Below, piece by piece: positions 15,101 to 30,100 of a stretch of DNA of 64,000 nt (its first letter is position 1; each line of letters begins with the position of its first letter). Below the pieces are notes generated by a model. It searched no databases, had not been told where the DNA came from, and was given only the letters and a program-made list of their open reading frames with translations. Origin of the DNA: Sipunculus nudus. Taxonomy: Eukaryota > Annelida > Sipuncula > Golfingiida > Sipunculidae. The stretch is taken from assembly GCA_026874595.1 (NCBI GenBank), contig CM049306.1, positions 95,411,642 to 95,475,641 of the forward strand, read 5' to 3'. The translations under genes and the position numbers were made by a program.

Positions 15101-18100
15101 CCCAATGGGACTCAATGCAGAGGGTCAGTATCCCATTTTCAACCACCGAACCTTTCTTTCATCGTACCAGACAAATTTTGAGGCCTGAAACCCCAGCCAC
15201 CACCCAATCCCACCCCACCCCAGCCCTATTCCTGAAATTGGGACCTTGAATTAGGTTTTGTCATTAATCCTCCTGGGTTGAACTCTCCAATTCATAAAGC
15301 GAGAAACATGTGTTTATCTCTTTTACTGACCACGCGCACGTAGGTCAAATCCTTCATTGAAAGCAAGCGTTATTCATATGAACAATAGTCCTTAGTGTTA
15401 GAGGTTAGGTGACCACGATGCCCACATTCTGGTGATTGCCGAAGGCAGTTCGGCTGTGCTTGGTAAAAAAAACGGAAAAATCACTCAAAATTATATGTAT
15501 ATTAAAAATTATTTATTTTCATATCGCCTGTGTCACTGCGGGGATAATCACCTTTCAAATGATGTATGGCACAATATTGTACACAACGCAGTTTTAGAGA
15601 ACATCGCGAACAAACCTGAACCGAATTCCTTTTATAAGTATTAGATTACTGGGAGCTCTCATGATGATACTTTATGGCAGTCTGTCCTCATATTTGTTTC
15701 TGGATGATACCTCCTGTTTGAATTTATATATTTTTTTTCTTACTTGATTTATGTATGACCTAACACTAATGTAAGAACCCTATTGATGTACTGGGTAGTG
15801 ATCTCAGAGGTGAAGGTCATATGTTCCACATCTCTACAAAGACTGTGGATGTATTTTAAGTCAACCATTTCATTACAAACCTTCTGTCTACAACATATGG
15901 AACCCCTGCAAATAGGAGGTCCTTTTAGTTTTTCACAACTTTAACACCTTTGATTTGAGTCAGTTCCCTCTGTCTCTGCTTGTAATCAGATAGATAATTA
16001 TATATTTTCAAGCATCACTCAGTCCTCACTGGATATTTGTGGGCCTTTCGTGGGGCCCTTCCTGACCTGTCAGTATTCTAGTTATTACACAGTATGGTAT
16101 TACAAGGCAAAACATCTTTGGTCTATTGTGTATACTCATGGAAATATTCCAATGTTTTGTTCTTACTTACTATATCATATACAAAAGGAAAACTCTATAA
16201 TGACTGGGTCTAGTAAGTTTCTCCACACCAAAGTTTATTAATGTTAAGAAAGGACAAAAAAGTGGAACTGCTAATTTTTCCCACTTTTCCTATGGTATAA
16301 TCTTTGAATGACTATATTTCAGTAAATCTGTGTAATATTTTATATACATGTGTAGTAAAACTGTATAGTAAAAGAAGAGTCTTTTGTCAAGCAGATAGCA
16401 GGTATAGTAGGTTCTCTCTTGGTTTTGATTATTATTATTGCACCATCAAGCTTGGCATTTATATCTGTCTCATAAATACATACTTTCACATTATCAATCA
16501 GATTAATACTCTTGACTTCATGTACACAGTGACAGGTCAGTATTAATATTGATAGGTAAAACCCAAAGGATTAAATTCATTGCATAGTTCCTAAGTTGCT
16601 TAGTGCCAATGGTTTCTGTTATGGACAAGTTTAATATCTAAGCAGTTTTTATGATAGGTTGAATTTGCTGCCAAGTATATTTTGTATACTCTCATTTTGA
16701 CTTTGAACAAAAAGTTTTAGGGAGCATCTCAGGATCAATAGGAATTAAAGAAAGGCTTTCTGTGTCTGATGCCAATGTTATGGTAACAACAGATGTATAC
16801 AGGTATAACAGTGTCAATTTTGAAGTGATGGACCTTTAATAGGTATTTTTTTTTACAAGAATATCATTCTTTGTGAAAATAATTTAAGGAGAAAATAATT
16901 AAAGAAAACTCGTTTATCTAACATGTTTTTCATTTTTCCATTGATGTTTAAAATAAAGGATTTTTAACTCACTTGAGGGAATGCAGTATCTTGGCTATAA
17001 GGGTGGCCCTTTGTCCCTCTGTCAGACTTTCCACTCATATTGACAACCAGCTTTCTCAGTAACTGTGACTATTTTTATAGATATTTGAGAATCTCATTAA
17101 GATTTTTTTTTCTTTGAATCTGAAATAAGGTCACAGTGACCTAGTTTCTGAAAGCTGTATGTTAAAAATATTGTTAAAAGTTAAAGTAAGACTCATGCTG
17201 TAACAGTGCTGTTTTTTAGGGGGGAATTTTGACTTCTTGTTTGTTTCTGAGTTGATACTATACCTTGATATACTGTTTACAAATTGCTTCAATATTGCTT
17301 TAATTTTGATTGAAATATTTTTTATTTCCCACACAGCTTTATATTTGACACTATATAGGTAGGAAACCCCTCCACACCCTCCCCCCTCAGCCAGTACACA
17401 CACTTGACAGTCAGGATTACTTTGAAAATACTTGTGGCAATGTGCACACCCCCCAGATCTGGGTTCTGGATCTACCACATAAAATTATTGTTATTATTAT
17501 TATATTGTATAGAGAAAATACAGTTACAGGGGGGTTAAATGTGGTAAACCCTTTACAAAGGCATTAGGAGGGGGCAGGGTGTCAAAGTTATTTATGATAA
17601 GGTAGTAGTGTCTTTTGTAAGTCCATAAGTAAACATAGTGGCTTCTTCAGTAATTATGAATTTGTGTTGAACCTGAGTATTGTAGTGACCTAATTAAAAT
17701 TTTCAAAACTGGAAAATTACAATAAAATATAGAAATGCTGTTTATGGGTAAAGTTAGAATCTAAGGTGTATTGCTTTATTATGAATATGTTACTTTTTGC
17801 CCTGCTCAAAGAATTCATGACTTTATTTGATGTTACTAATTTCATCCCCAATCCTGTGGCTTTATTACTTCCAAAGTTCATGTTTTTTTCTGTTACTTTC
17901 TTTTCTACAAAAACTGTGACTTTATTTCCTGTGACTTTTATCAAGTCACTGATATGTTTTTTCATGGCCTAGAATGTCATAGTCCAAGCCCTTCATTATT
18001 GTAACATTCCAGTTCTTCCAGACAAGACTTTTTTGTCTCTAGTGATGTCAGTTTCCTCCTTGTCTGTTTGTAGCTTGATGAGCTGGAGAAGGCTTCCAAG

Positions 18101-21100
18101 AAGAAATCATCGCGCCGCTGTGGAGAATGTGTGGCATGTCATCGCACAGAAGACTGTGGCCGCTGTGACTTCTGTAAGGTAGGTCTCAGTGTAAAATATC
18201 AGTACTAAATACCGCAGCCACTGTGACTTCTGTAAGGTAGGTCTCAGTGTAATATGTCAGTACAGAAGACCACAGCCACTGTGACTTCTGTAAGGTAGGT
18301 CTCAGTGTAATATGTCAGTACAGAATACCACAGCCACTGTGACTTCTGTAAGGTAGGTCTCAGTGTAATATGTCAGTACAGAATACCACAGCCAGTGAGA
18401 CTTCAGTGAGGTAGGTCTCAGTGAAATATGTCAGTACAGAAGACTGTAAGTCAGATGACTTCTGTAAGGTAGGTCTCAGTGTAATATATCAGTACAGAAG
18501 ACTGTAAGTCAGATGACTTCTGTAAGGTAGGTCTCAGTGTAATATATCAGTACAGAAGACTGTAAGTCAGATGACTTCTTTAAGGTAGCTCTCAGTGTAA
18601 TATATCAGTATTGAAGACTAGGCGCTGTGACTTCAGTAAGGTAGGTCTCAGTGTAATATATCAGTACAGAAGACTATAAGTCCGATGACTTCTGTAAGGT
18701 AGGTCTCAGTGTAATATATCAGTACAGAAGACTGTAAGTCAGATGACTTCTTTAAGGTAGCTCTCAGTGTAATATATCAGTATTGAAGACTAGGCGCTGT
18801 GACTTCTGTAAGGTAGGTCTCAGTGTAATATATCAGTACAGAAGACTGTTGGCGCTGGACTTGTGTAAGGTAGGTCTCAGTGTAATATATCAATACGGGA
18901 GAATGTAGGCTCAGTGACTTCTGTAAGGTAGGTCTCAGTGTAATATATCAGTACAGAAGACTGTAGGCACTGGAATTGTGTAAGGTAGGTCTCAGTGTAA
19001 TATATCAGTACGGGAGAATGTAGGCTCAGTGACTTCTGTAAGGTAAGTCTCAGTGTAATATATCAATACGGGATAATGTAGGCTCAGTGACTTCTGTACG
19101 GTAGGTCTCAGTGTAATATATCAGTACAGAAGACTGTAGGAGCTGTGACTACTGTAATGTAGGTCTCAGTGTAATATATCAGTACAGAAGACTGTAGGCT
19201 CTGTGACTTCTGTAAGGTAGGTCTCAGTGTAATATATCAGTACAGAAGACTGTAGACGCTGGACTTGTGTAAGGTAGGTCTCAGTGTAATATATCAGTAC
19301 AGAAGACTGTAGGAGCTGTGACTACTGTAATGTAGCTCTCAGTGTAATATATCAGTACAGAAGACTGTAGGCGCTGTGACTTCTGTAAGGTAGGTCTCAG
19401 TGTAATATTTCAGTAGGGAAGACTATAGGTGCTGTGACTTTTGTAAGGTAGGTCTCAGTGTGTTATATCTGTATGTATCAGGTGGTTTTAAACCTCATTG
19501 TGATACCTGTGTACAGGTGATTTGGAGTCTAAAGGTCCCTAGATAACACAGGTTTTTACTGAATCCTTTCAATGTATAAAAAAAACAAATTATAAAGATA
19601 TATATTTGTTAGTTCCATGTGTTATCATTAACACATATGGATGATTTGGAGTACAAAGACCTTGATATCACAGATGTTTTAATGATTTACATAGTTTTTA
19701 GTCAACAAGTTGTGAACCTTTACATCTGTTAGTTTCTTATATTTCATGATCATGTTTTTGTATTTGAAGGTTGGCTTTATGTGTACATATAATTTACTTT
19801 CAATGTTTCAGGATATGAAGAAGTTTGGAGGACCTAACAGAATCCGCCAGAAATGCCGCCTTCGTCAGTGCCTCAATTTTGTGAGTAGAAACAGCAAAAC
19901 TCCTAGTTTTCTCCATAGCTGTCAACATTTCAATGTAACCCACAAACTCAACAGTCAGATTCAGGATTTTATGGATGTTTATATGGTGATTTGAGTGCAG
20001 GACTTTGAAGTGAATCAGATAAAATTTATTGGCTGGTTAGAGATTTTACAGCCCTCAGTGACTGCTGAACTGTTAAGCCCAGTTATGATTTTGTTTATGA
20101 TGTCATCACTTCAGGTTATGTGGTTGACAGGTTGCCCAGGTTAAAAGGTTAAATGTTTGTAAATGAAAGGGAAACCATCATGACTGTAATGATCAAAGCA
20201 TGGTACTTTTGTTTTCTCACTGATTAATCTTGTGAAGCCTGAACCATTTTACTGACAGTGTAAGCGTCGCTAAAACCAGCCTATGATATTAAGCCTTGGA
20301 ACTCAATAATTCCTTGTTATTTGGGCTTCATGGTGAGATTAAACCAAGAACTAAAGCAGATTATAATTAGTTGTAATTCGCGGGACTTCAGAGTGACATC
20401 AGATCAAGGGCCTTAAGTTAATTAAATCAAACATGATTCCTTAAGACAAGCTCTTGTTATTAACACATAATCATCACCTTATTCGGTGACTGTGAAGTGG
20501 CTGTTTTGATCCAGTTTAATGTGGGAAATTTGATGAAATATCTTTCATGGATCATTATGTCTAAATCTTGAATTTGATTTCATATCTTCAAAGTATTGGT
20601 AACATTGTTTTATCCTCATAGATTATTGCTATGATTATATTTCATGTTAAATTCATCTTGTTAACATTAATTCTAATTTTTATGTTATCAGTTATTAAAA
20701 TTTATCAAATATATATGTTTATAACATTAATTGTATTAAAATACACAAAAGCATTATTAAATATTATATATTATTAAGATATATAGTCTGTTATTTTAGC
20801 TGTTTTATTGGATATATAATTTGTTAATATTGTTGATAATGTTTGTGTTTCATAACTAAATGTTGTTTAGATCCATGCATGTAATTGTTGTAAATTTTAG
20901 ATAATTCTTCAGACCATAAAGTTTGTTTAATTCATTAAGAGTCAAGTACAACAGCTCTGTGTTCAGTGTCTACTGCTTTTCTTTGATTTAATTTAATGTG
21001 CAACTACACCAGTGCATGCTGTCTGGTCATTTATCTATACCTTTGTTTTCTGTTCAATTCTGTAAAGTCCTGTAAATTGAATAAACCTATTCAGATATGA

Positions 21101-24100
21101 ATAATCACAGCAATGTATCAGGTCTTTAATATGAAATCTGCTAAAACACTTACAGGTAAGCTGACATTCAGCCCGTTTAAGTGCTCTGGTTCTTGTAAGA
21201 CTGGCATACTTTGTAAAAAAAAAAGGAAACTATCGTCAGATATCAGGAACTTTCTCAGGGCTAACAGAGAAAATTTCATGGGAATCATGGTTATATTTAA
21301 GGTTACTTTAAAAAATGACAGTAAATGGCACTGGTTACATGCGGTTCTGATGAAATAATAAAAAGCTTCATGCAAGATTCAAAACTTTGAGCTGCATATA
21401 TCCATATTTGAAATTATCTTCCTGTGTCTGAGCTCCTCTCATTTACCATAGCACTCACAGTTCTTTTCCCATAATGCACCTGACAGGTCTGCTGTTGACC
21501 TTGTGTTTTAGAATATGAACAGCAGTCATTATGTTTGTTTGGATGGGAGGGTTTTAATTTGCTGTACTGTTGTAGGGTAAAAAGACTGTACACCCTCAGA
21601 GGCGAGAGGAAACCTCAAGACCATCTGACGTACAGTTTATACGAGTAAGTGATATATGAAAACCCTCCGACCGTTTGGTGTTACTCAGTTTTATGAGTAA
21701 GTGAATTTAAAATCCCCCAAACTGTCCAATGAACAGGTTATTGGAACAGGTATTGAAATGAGAAACCCAAAACGCCATCTGATGTACAGGTTATATAATT
21801 GAAATATGGAAACCCTCAGACCATCTGATATACAGGTTATATAATTGAAATATGGAAACCCTCAGACTATCTGATGTACAGGTATTATAAGTGAAATAAG
21901 GAAACCCCTAAACCATCTGATATACAGGTTAAAAAAGTGAAATAAGAAACCTCCAACCCATCTGATGTACATGTAATATAAGTGAAATAAGAAACCTCCA
22001 ACCCATCTTATGTACAGGTTATAAAAGTGAAATAAGAAAACCCCAGACCATCTGATGTACAGGTTATATAAATGAAATAAGAAACCCCAAACAATCTGAT
22101 GTACAGGTTGTATAAATGAAATAAGAAACCCCAGACCATATGATGTACAGGTTATATAAGTGAAATAAGAAACCCCCCAGACCATATGATGTACAGGTTA
22201 TATAAGTTAAATAAGAAACCCCCCAGACCATCTGATGTACATGTAATATAAGTGAAATAAGAAACCTCCAACCCATCTGATGTACAGGTTATATAAGTGA
22301 AATAAGAAAACCCCAGACCATCTGATGTACAGGTTATATAGGTGAAATAAGAAAACCCCCAGACCATCTGATGTACAGGTTATATAAATGAAATAAAAAA
22401 AACCCAACCCATCTGATGTACAGGTTATATAAGTGAAATTAGAAAACCCCCCAACCCATCTGTTGTACAGGTTTTATAAGTGAAATAAGAAACACCCAGA
22501 ACATCTGATGTACATGTTATATAAGTTAAATAAGAAAATCCCCAGACCATCTGATGTACAGGTTATATAAGTGAAATAAGAAAACCCCAGACCATCTGAT
22601 GTACAAGTTAAATAAGTGAAATAAGAAAACCCCAAGACCATCTGATGTACAGGTTATATCAGTAAAATAAGAAACCCCCAGACCATCTGATGTACAGGTT
22701 ATATAAGCGAAATAAGAAAACCCCGAACCATCTGATGTACAGGTTATATAAGTGAAATAAGAAAACCCCCAGACCATCTGATGTACAGGTTATATAAGTG
22801 AAATAAGAAAACCCCCAGACCATCTGATGTACATGTAATATAAGTGAAATAAGAAACCTCCAACCCATCTGATGTACAGGTTATAAAAGTGAAATAAGAA
22901 AACCCCAGACCATCTGATGTACAGGTTAAATAAGTGAAATAAGAAAACCCCCAGACCATATGATGTACAGGTTATATAAGTGAAATAAGAAACCCCCAGA
23001 CCATCTGATGTACATTTAATATAAGTGAAATAAGAAACCTCCTACCCATCTGATGTACAGGTTATAAAAGTGAAATAAGAAAACCCCAGACCATCTGATG
23101 TACAGGTTATATAAGTGAAATAAGAAACCCCCCAGACCATCTGATGTACATGTAATATAAATGAAATAAGAAACCTCCAACCCATCTGATGTACAGGTTA
23201 TATATGTGAAATAAGAAAACCCCAGACCATCTGATGTACAGGTTAAATAAGTGAAATAAGAAAACCCCCAGACCATATGATGAACAGGTTATATAAGTGA
23301 AATAAGAAACCCCCAGACCATCTGATGTACATTTAATATAAGTGAAATAAGAAACCTCCTACCCATCTGATGTACAGGTTATAAAAGTGAAATAAGAAAA
23401 CCCCAGACCATCTGATGTACAGGTTATATAAGTGAAATAAGAAACCCCCCAGACCATCTGATGTACAGGTTAAATAAGTGAAATAAGAAAACCCCCAGAC
23501 CATCTGATGTACAGGTTATATAAGTGAAATAAGAAACCCCAGACCATATGATGTACAGGTTATATAAGTGAAATAAGAAACCCCAGACCATATGATGTAC
23601 AGGTTATATAAGTGAAATAAGAAACCCCCCCAGACCATCTGATGTACAGGTTAAATAAGTGAAATAAGAAACCCCCCAGATCATCTGATGTACATGTAAT
23701 ATAAGTGAAATAAGAAACCTCCAACCCATCTGATGTACAGGTTATAAAAGTGAAATAAGAAAACCCCAGACCATCTGATGTACAGGTTTTACAAGTGAAA
23801 TAAGAAACCCCAGACAATCTGATGTACAGGTTGTATAAATGAAATAAGAAACCCCAGACCATATGATGTACAGTTTATATAAGTTAAATAAGAAACCCCA
23901 GACCATCTGATGTACAGGTTATATAAGTGAAATAAGAAACCCCAGACCATCTGATGTACAGGTTATATAAATGAAATAAGAAACCCCCAGGCTATTTGAT
24001 GTACAGGTTATATTAGTGAAATAAGAAATTCCCAGACCATCTGATGTACAGGTTATATAAGTCAATTAAAAGAAACCCCAGACCATCTGATGTACAGGTT

Positions 24101-27100
24101 ATATAAGTGAAATAAGAAAACCCCCAGACCATATGATGTACAGGTTATATAAGTGAAATAAGAAACCCCCCAGACCATCTGATGTACATGTAATATAAGT
24201 GAAATAAGAAACCTCCAACCCATCTGATGTACAGGTTATATAAGTGAAATAAGAAAACCCCAGACCATCTGATGTACAGGTTATATGTGAAATAAGAAAC
24301 CCCCCAGACCATATGATGTACAGGTTATTTAAGTGAAATAAGAAACCCCCCAGACCATCTGATGTACATGTAATATAAGTGATATAAGAAAACCCCCAGA
24401 CCATCTGATGTACAGGTTATATAAGTGAAATAAGAAAACCCCAGACCATCTGATGTACAGGTTATATAAGTGAAATAAGAAAACCCCCAGACCATCTGAT
24501 GTACAGGTTATATAAATGAAATAAAAAAAACCCAGACCATCTAATGTACAGGTTATATAAGTGAAATTAGAAAACCCCTCAACCCATCTGATGTACAGGT
24601 TTTATAAGTGAAATAAGAAACACCCAGAACATCTGATGTACATGTTATATAAGTTAAATAAGAAAATTCCCAGACCATCTGATGTACAGGTTATATAAGT
24701 GAAATAAGAAAACCCCCAGACCATCTGATGTACAAGTTAAATAAGTGAAATAAGAAACCCCCAGACCATCTGATGTACAGGTTATATCAGTGAAATAAGA
24801 AACCCCCAGACCATCTGATGTACAGGTTATATAAGTGAAATAAGAAAACCCCCGAACCATCTGATGTACAGGTTATATAAGTGAAATAAGAAAACCCCCA
24901 GACCATCTGATGTACAGGTTATATAAGTGAAATAAGAAACCCCAGACCATCTGATGTACAGGTTATATAAATGAAATAAGAAACCCCCAGGCCATTTGAT
25001 GTACAGGTTATATTTGTGAAATAAGAAATTCCCAGACCATCTGATGTACAGGTTATATAAGTCAATTAAAAGAAACCCCAGACCATCTGATGTACAGGTT
25101 ATATAAGTGAAATAAGAAAACCCCCAGACCATATGATGTACAGGTTATATAAGTGAAATAAGAAACCCCCAAGACCATCTGATGTACATGTAATATAAGT
25201 GAAATAAGAAACCTCCAACCCATCTGATGTACAGGTTATATAAGTGAAATAAGAACACCCCCCCCCCCCCCCCAGACCATCTGATGTACAGGTTAAATAA
25301 GTGAAATAAGAAAACCCCCAGACCATATGATGTACAGGTTATATAAGTGAAATAAGAAACCCCCAGACCATCTGATGTACATTTAATATAAGTGAAAAAA
25401 GAAACCTCCTACCCATCTGATGTACATGTTATAAAAGTGAAATAAGAAAACCCCAGACTATCTGATGTACAGGTTATACAAGTGAAATAAGAAACCCCAG
25501 ACAATCTGATGTACAGGTTGTATAAATGAAATAAGAAACCCCAGACCATATGATGTACAGGTTATATAAGTTAAATAAGAAACCCCAGACCATCTGATTT
25601 ACAGGTTATATAAGTGAAATGAGAAACCCCAGACCATCTGATGTACAGGTTATATAAATAAAATAAGAAACCCCCAGGCCATTTGATGTACAGGTTATAT
25701 GAGTGAAATAAGAAATTCCCAGACCATCTGATGTACAGGTTATATAAGTCAATTAAAAGAAACCCCAGACCATCTGATGTACAGGTTATATAAGTGAAAT
25801 AAGAAAACGCCCAGACCATCTGATGTACAGGTTATATAAATGAAATAAGAAAACCCAAAACCCATCTGATGTACATGTTATATAAGTGAAATAAGAAAAA
25901 CCCCAGACCATCTGATGTACAGGTTATATAAGTGATATAAGAAAACCCCCAGACCATCTGATGTACAGGTTATATAAATGAAATAAGAAAAACCCCAGAC
26001 CATCTGATGTACAGGTTATATAAGTGAAATAAGAAAACCCCCAGACCATCTGATGTACAGGTTATATAAATGAAATTAAAAAACCCCAACCCATCTGATG
26101 TACAGGTTATATAAGTGAAATAAGAAAACCCCCAACCCATCTGATGTACAGGTTTTATAAGTGAAATAAGAAACACCCAGAACATCTGATGTACATGTTA
26201 TATAAGTTAAATAAGAAAAACCCCAGACCATCTGATGTACAGGTTATATAAGTGAAATAAGAAAACCCCCAGACCATCTGATGTACAAGTTAAATAAGTG
26301 AAATAAGAAAACCACCAGACCATCTGATGTACAGGTTATATCAGTGAAAAAAGAAACCCCCCAGACCATCTGATGTACAGGTTATATAAGAGAAATAAGA
26401 AAACCACCGGACCATCTGATGTACAGGTTATATAAGTGAAATAAGAAACCCCCAGGCCATTTGATTTACAGGTTATATGAGTGAAATAAGAAATTCCCAG
26501 ACCATCTGATGTACAGGTTATATAAGTCAATTAAAAGAAACCCCAGACCATCTGATGTACAGGTTATATAAGTGAAATAAGAAAACGCCCAGACCATCTG
26601 ATGTACAGGTTATATAAATGAAAGAAGAAAACCCAAAACCCATCTGATGTACATGTTATATAAGTGAAATAAGAAAAACCCCAGACCATCTGATGTACAG
26701 ATTATATAAGTGATATAAGAAAACCCCCAGACCATCTGATGTACAGGTTATATAAATGAAATAAGAAAAACCCCAGACCATCTGATGTACAGGTTATATA
26801 AGTGAAATAAGAAAACCCCCAGACCATCTGATGTACAGGTTATATAAATGAAATTAAAAAACCCCAACCCATCTGATGTACAGGTTATATAAGTGAAATA
26901 AGAAAACCCCCAACCCATCTGATGTACAGGTTTTATGAGTAAAATAAGAAACACCCAGAACATCTGATGTACATGTTATATTAGTTAAATAAGAAAAACC
27001 CCAGACCATCTGATGTACAGGTTATATAAGTGAAACAAGAAAACCCCCAGACCATCTGATGTACAAGTTAAATAAGTGAAATAAGAAAACCACCAGACCA

Positions 27101-30100
27101 TCTGATGTACAGGTTATATCAGTGAAAAAAGAAACCCCCAGACCATCTGATGTACAGGTTATATAAGAGAAATAAGAAAACCACCGGACCATCTGATGTA
27201 CAGGTTATATAAGTGAAAAAAAAACCCCAGACCATCTGATGTACAGGTTATATGAGTGAAATAAGAAAACCCCCAGACCATCTGATGTACAGGTTATATA
27301 AGTGAAATAAGAAACCCCAAACCATTTAATTTACAGGTTATATAAGTGATATAAGAAACCCCAGACCATCTGATGTACAGGTTATATGGGAAGTAAAATA
27401 AACAACAGTAGCATACAGTTAATTGTAACCTGTACATAATTTATTTCACTATTGACACTGATTATTCAGAATGTGTGAAGCTCTTGTGTCTACATGAGCA
27501 TTGAAACAACATTAAATAATCATCCTCGCTGTACTTTTTCTTGAAACCTTTGTGACATTTAACTTTAAACAATGATATGTTATCTTTCTGGTCATTTGAA
27601 CTGAACATTTCCTGAAAAAAAATAGGGGATAAAATGGAAAATTTTTAAGAAATTTCTAAAATATGTTATGAATTAGATGCAAAGTATGCAAATCTTTGTT
27701 ACAGGAAAAGCATGTTGCTTGATGGAATGTGTTTTTTTTTTCTGTTTTTTTTTTATTTGTTAACTATAAAGCCATTTCATGCTAGATCATGCTATTTGTT
27801 AAACATGTTGTCTGGACCTTCCTGAATAGGTGCAGCTATTTGTTGGCTAGTGTTTACACATTATAATCATGAAGTTGTGTTCAATTTTTCATGATGAATG
27901 CAATCATTTAAAGAAGTCTGAATCCATGAGATGGAATATATCTTTTGTGTAGAATACTAGTAAATTATTATCAATATGTTTTTTTTGATTATTGATTTTG
28001 GTACAGAGGGTAATTGGGTATTATTATGTTTGGTCTGTTTATGATTAAGTTTTCATGTGTATGTGTGCTTGATTTGATAATTGTAGGGTTTAAACATGTC
28101 TAGCAATAAACAGAAGAGTTCAAAGTCACCAGCCAAGGACAAGGAAACAAGGGAAGGACATGTGGACAGGTAAGTTCAGTCACGAGGACACAAAGGTACC
28201 AAACATAATTATTGTTATTATTATTATTGTTATTATTATTAGCTCAGCTGACTGTAAGTCATCTGAGCTATAGCGATCACTCTTTGTCCGTTGGCCGTCC
28301 GGCCATCCGGCTGTCTGTCAGTTAACAAGGCACAAATTGTAACTGCTGGACCTGGAATCTTCTTACTTTACATCCAAAGAGGTCCATGAAAAATCTCCTT
28401 GGAAATCTGGAATTAGGTCTCTGTTACTCATATTCTTCAAGCTATAGGGCTCCAAAATACCCCCCAGAATAATGAAAAATTTGATACAAAAGCTCAAGTA
28501 TCTGAACAACTAATGCATTGATCACCATGATTCCTTGCTTTGATATTGATCATGGAGAGTACCATCAGTTCCTACAGACTGGCGGCGCCACCTGTTTTTT
28601 TTTCAATTTTAAGATTTTTTTCTCTTTTTTGAGACCTTAAAAGATGTGGTGATCTGTTAACAGGGCACAAATCGTAACCACTGGACCTGGAATCTTCTCA
28701 CTTTACATCCAGAGAGGTCCATGAAAAGTCTCCTTGGAAACCTAAAATTAGGTCTCTGTTATGCATATTCTTTAAGCTATGGGGCTCAGAAGTTCTCCCC
28801 GAATATTAAAATATTTGATACAAAAGCTCCAGTATCTGAACATTGAATGTATTATCACCCTGTTTTAATGCATGTATATTAATGATGAAGTGTTTTACCA
28901 ATTCCCGCAGACTGGTGGCGCCACCTTGTTTTTAGCTCAGCTGACTGTAAGTCATCTGAGCTATAGCGATCACTCTTTGTCTGTCGCCGTCCAGCCATCT
29001 GGCCGTCTGTCCATTAACAAGGCACAAATCGTAACCACTGGACCTGGAATCTTCTCACTTTACATCCAGAGAGGTACATGGAAAGTCTCCTGAGAAAACT
29101 GGAATTAGGTCTCTGTTACCCATATTCTTCAAGCTATGGGGCTCCAAAGTACCCCCCTCAAAAATGAAAAATTTGATACAAAAGCTCAAGTATCTGAACA
29201 ACTAATGCATTGAACACCATGATTCTTTGCATGGATATTGATCATGGAGTGTTTCTTCAGTTTCTGCAGACTGGTGGAGACACCTGTATTTTTTCAATTC
29301 TTTATGATTTTTTTTCTCTATTTTTGGGACCCCTTAACAAGGGGATTGCTGAAGCCAGAGATTTTTTGTCAGGGATGTAACATTATTTAATCAAGACTCA
29401 ATTGAATACAAAAAATTAGTTATGAATTTTTCAAATTTTATAAGTTATTAGTATAAATATAAAATTAGTACCTTAAATTTTGCCCAACTTTGACCATGGC
29501 ACGTTTGTTTCCTGTGAGCACTGTTGATATAATTTTTCTAACATGCACACATAAGGGTTTCAGCTTTTTTAGTTTAGAAAGCTGAAAGAAATTGGCCAAA
29601 AACTGAAGCTTTTATTAATGTTTCTATGATTCCATGTCAGACCTTGGTTCTCTCCAGCCCCTCTTGAGTCACCTGTATGTTGACCTTGTTGAACTTTCAG
29701 CAAATTATGCATGCTTGAAGCGAGGCATTCACTAGGGCAGCCAGGCAGCTTATGGCCAGCCACAGTTGATCCAGGTGTCCAACCAAACTCATCTAGTAGT
29801 TTTAACCAACAACATAACAATAAACAATAAATTAATAAATTTTTATTGATTTTAAAAACAAAGAAAAATAGAAAAGGAATTTGTTAGTTTATAATAACAG
29901 GAAATTAACTTGCAGTTACTGATGATATAAGAATCTTGTATCGATGGATAGAATGTCACATATTCCAAATAACACCATGCAGTATTTTTCAGTTCAATTT
30001 TAATGATAAAAAAGTAAATCATATTTTTCATTACTAATCATTAGGGATCATATGAAGGAAATTAATGATAGACAAAGATGCAGTTGATAATATTAATCTA

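Noticed and set aside
18149-19470. CRISPR-like direct repeats
   Set aside because: Units are contiguous tandem copies without unique spacers, in an animal-type intron, and the founder is an exon junction.
21862-26963. Many minus-strand open frames with repeating FHLYNLYIRWSG-like strings
   Set aside because: They are the translation of the 46-bp minisatellite. Frames end at random unit variants, there is no start context or splice support, and the array derives from an exon tail on the other strand.
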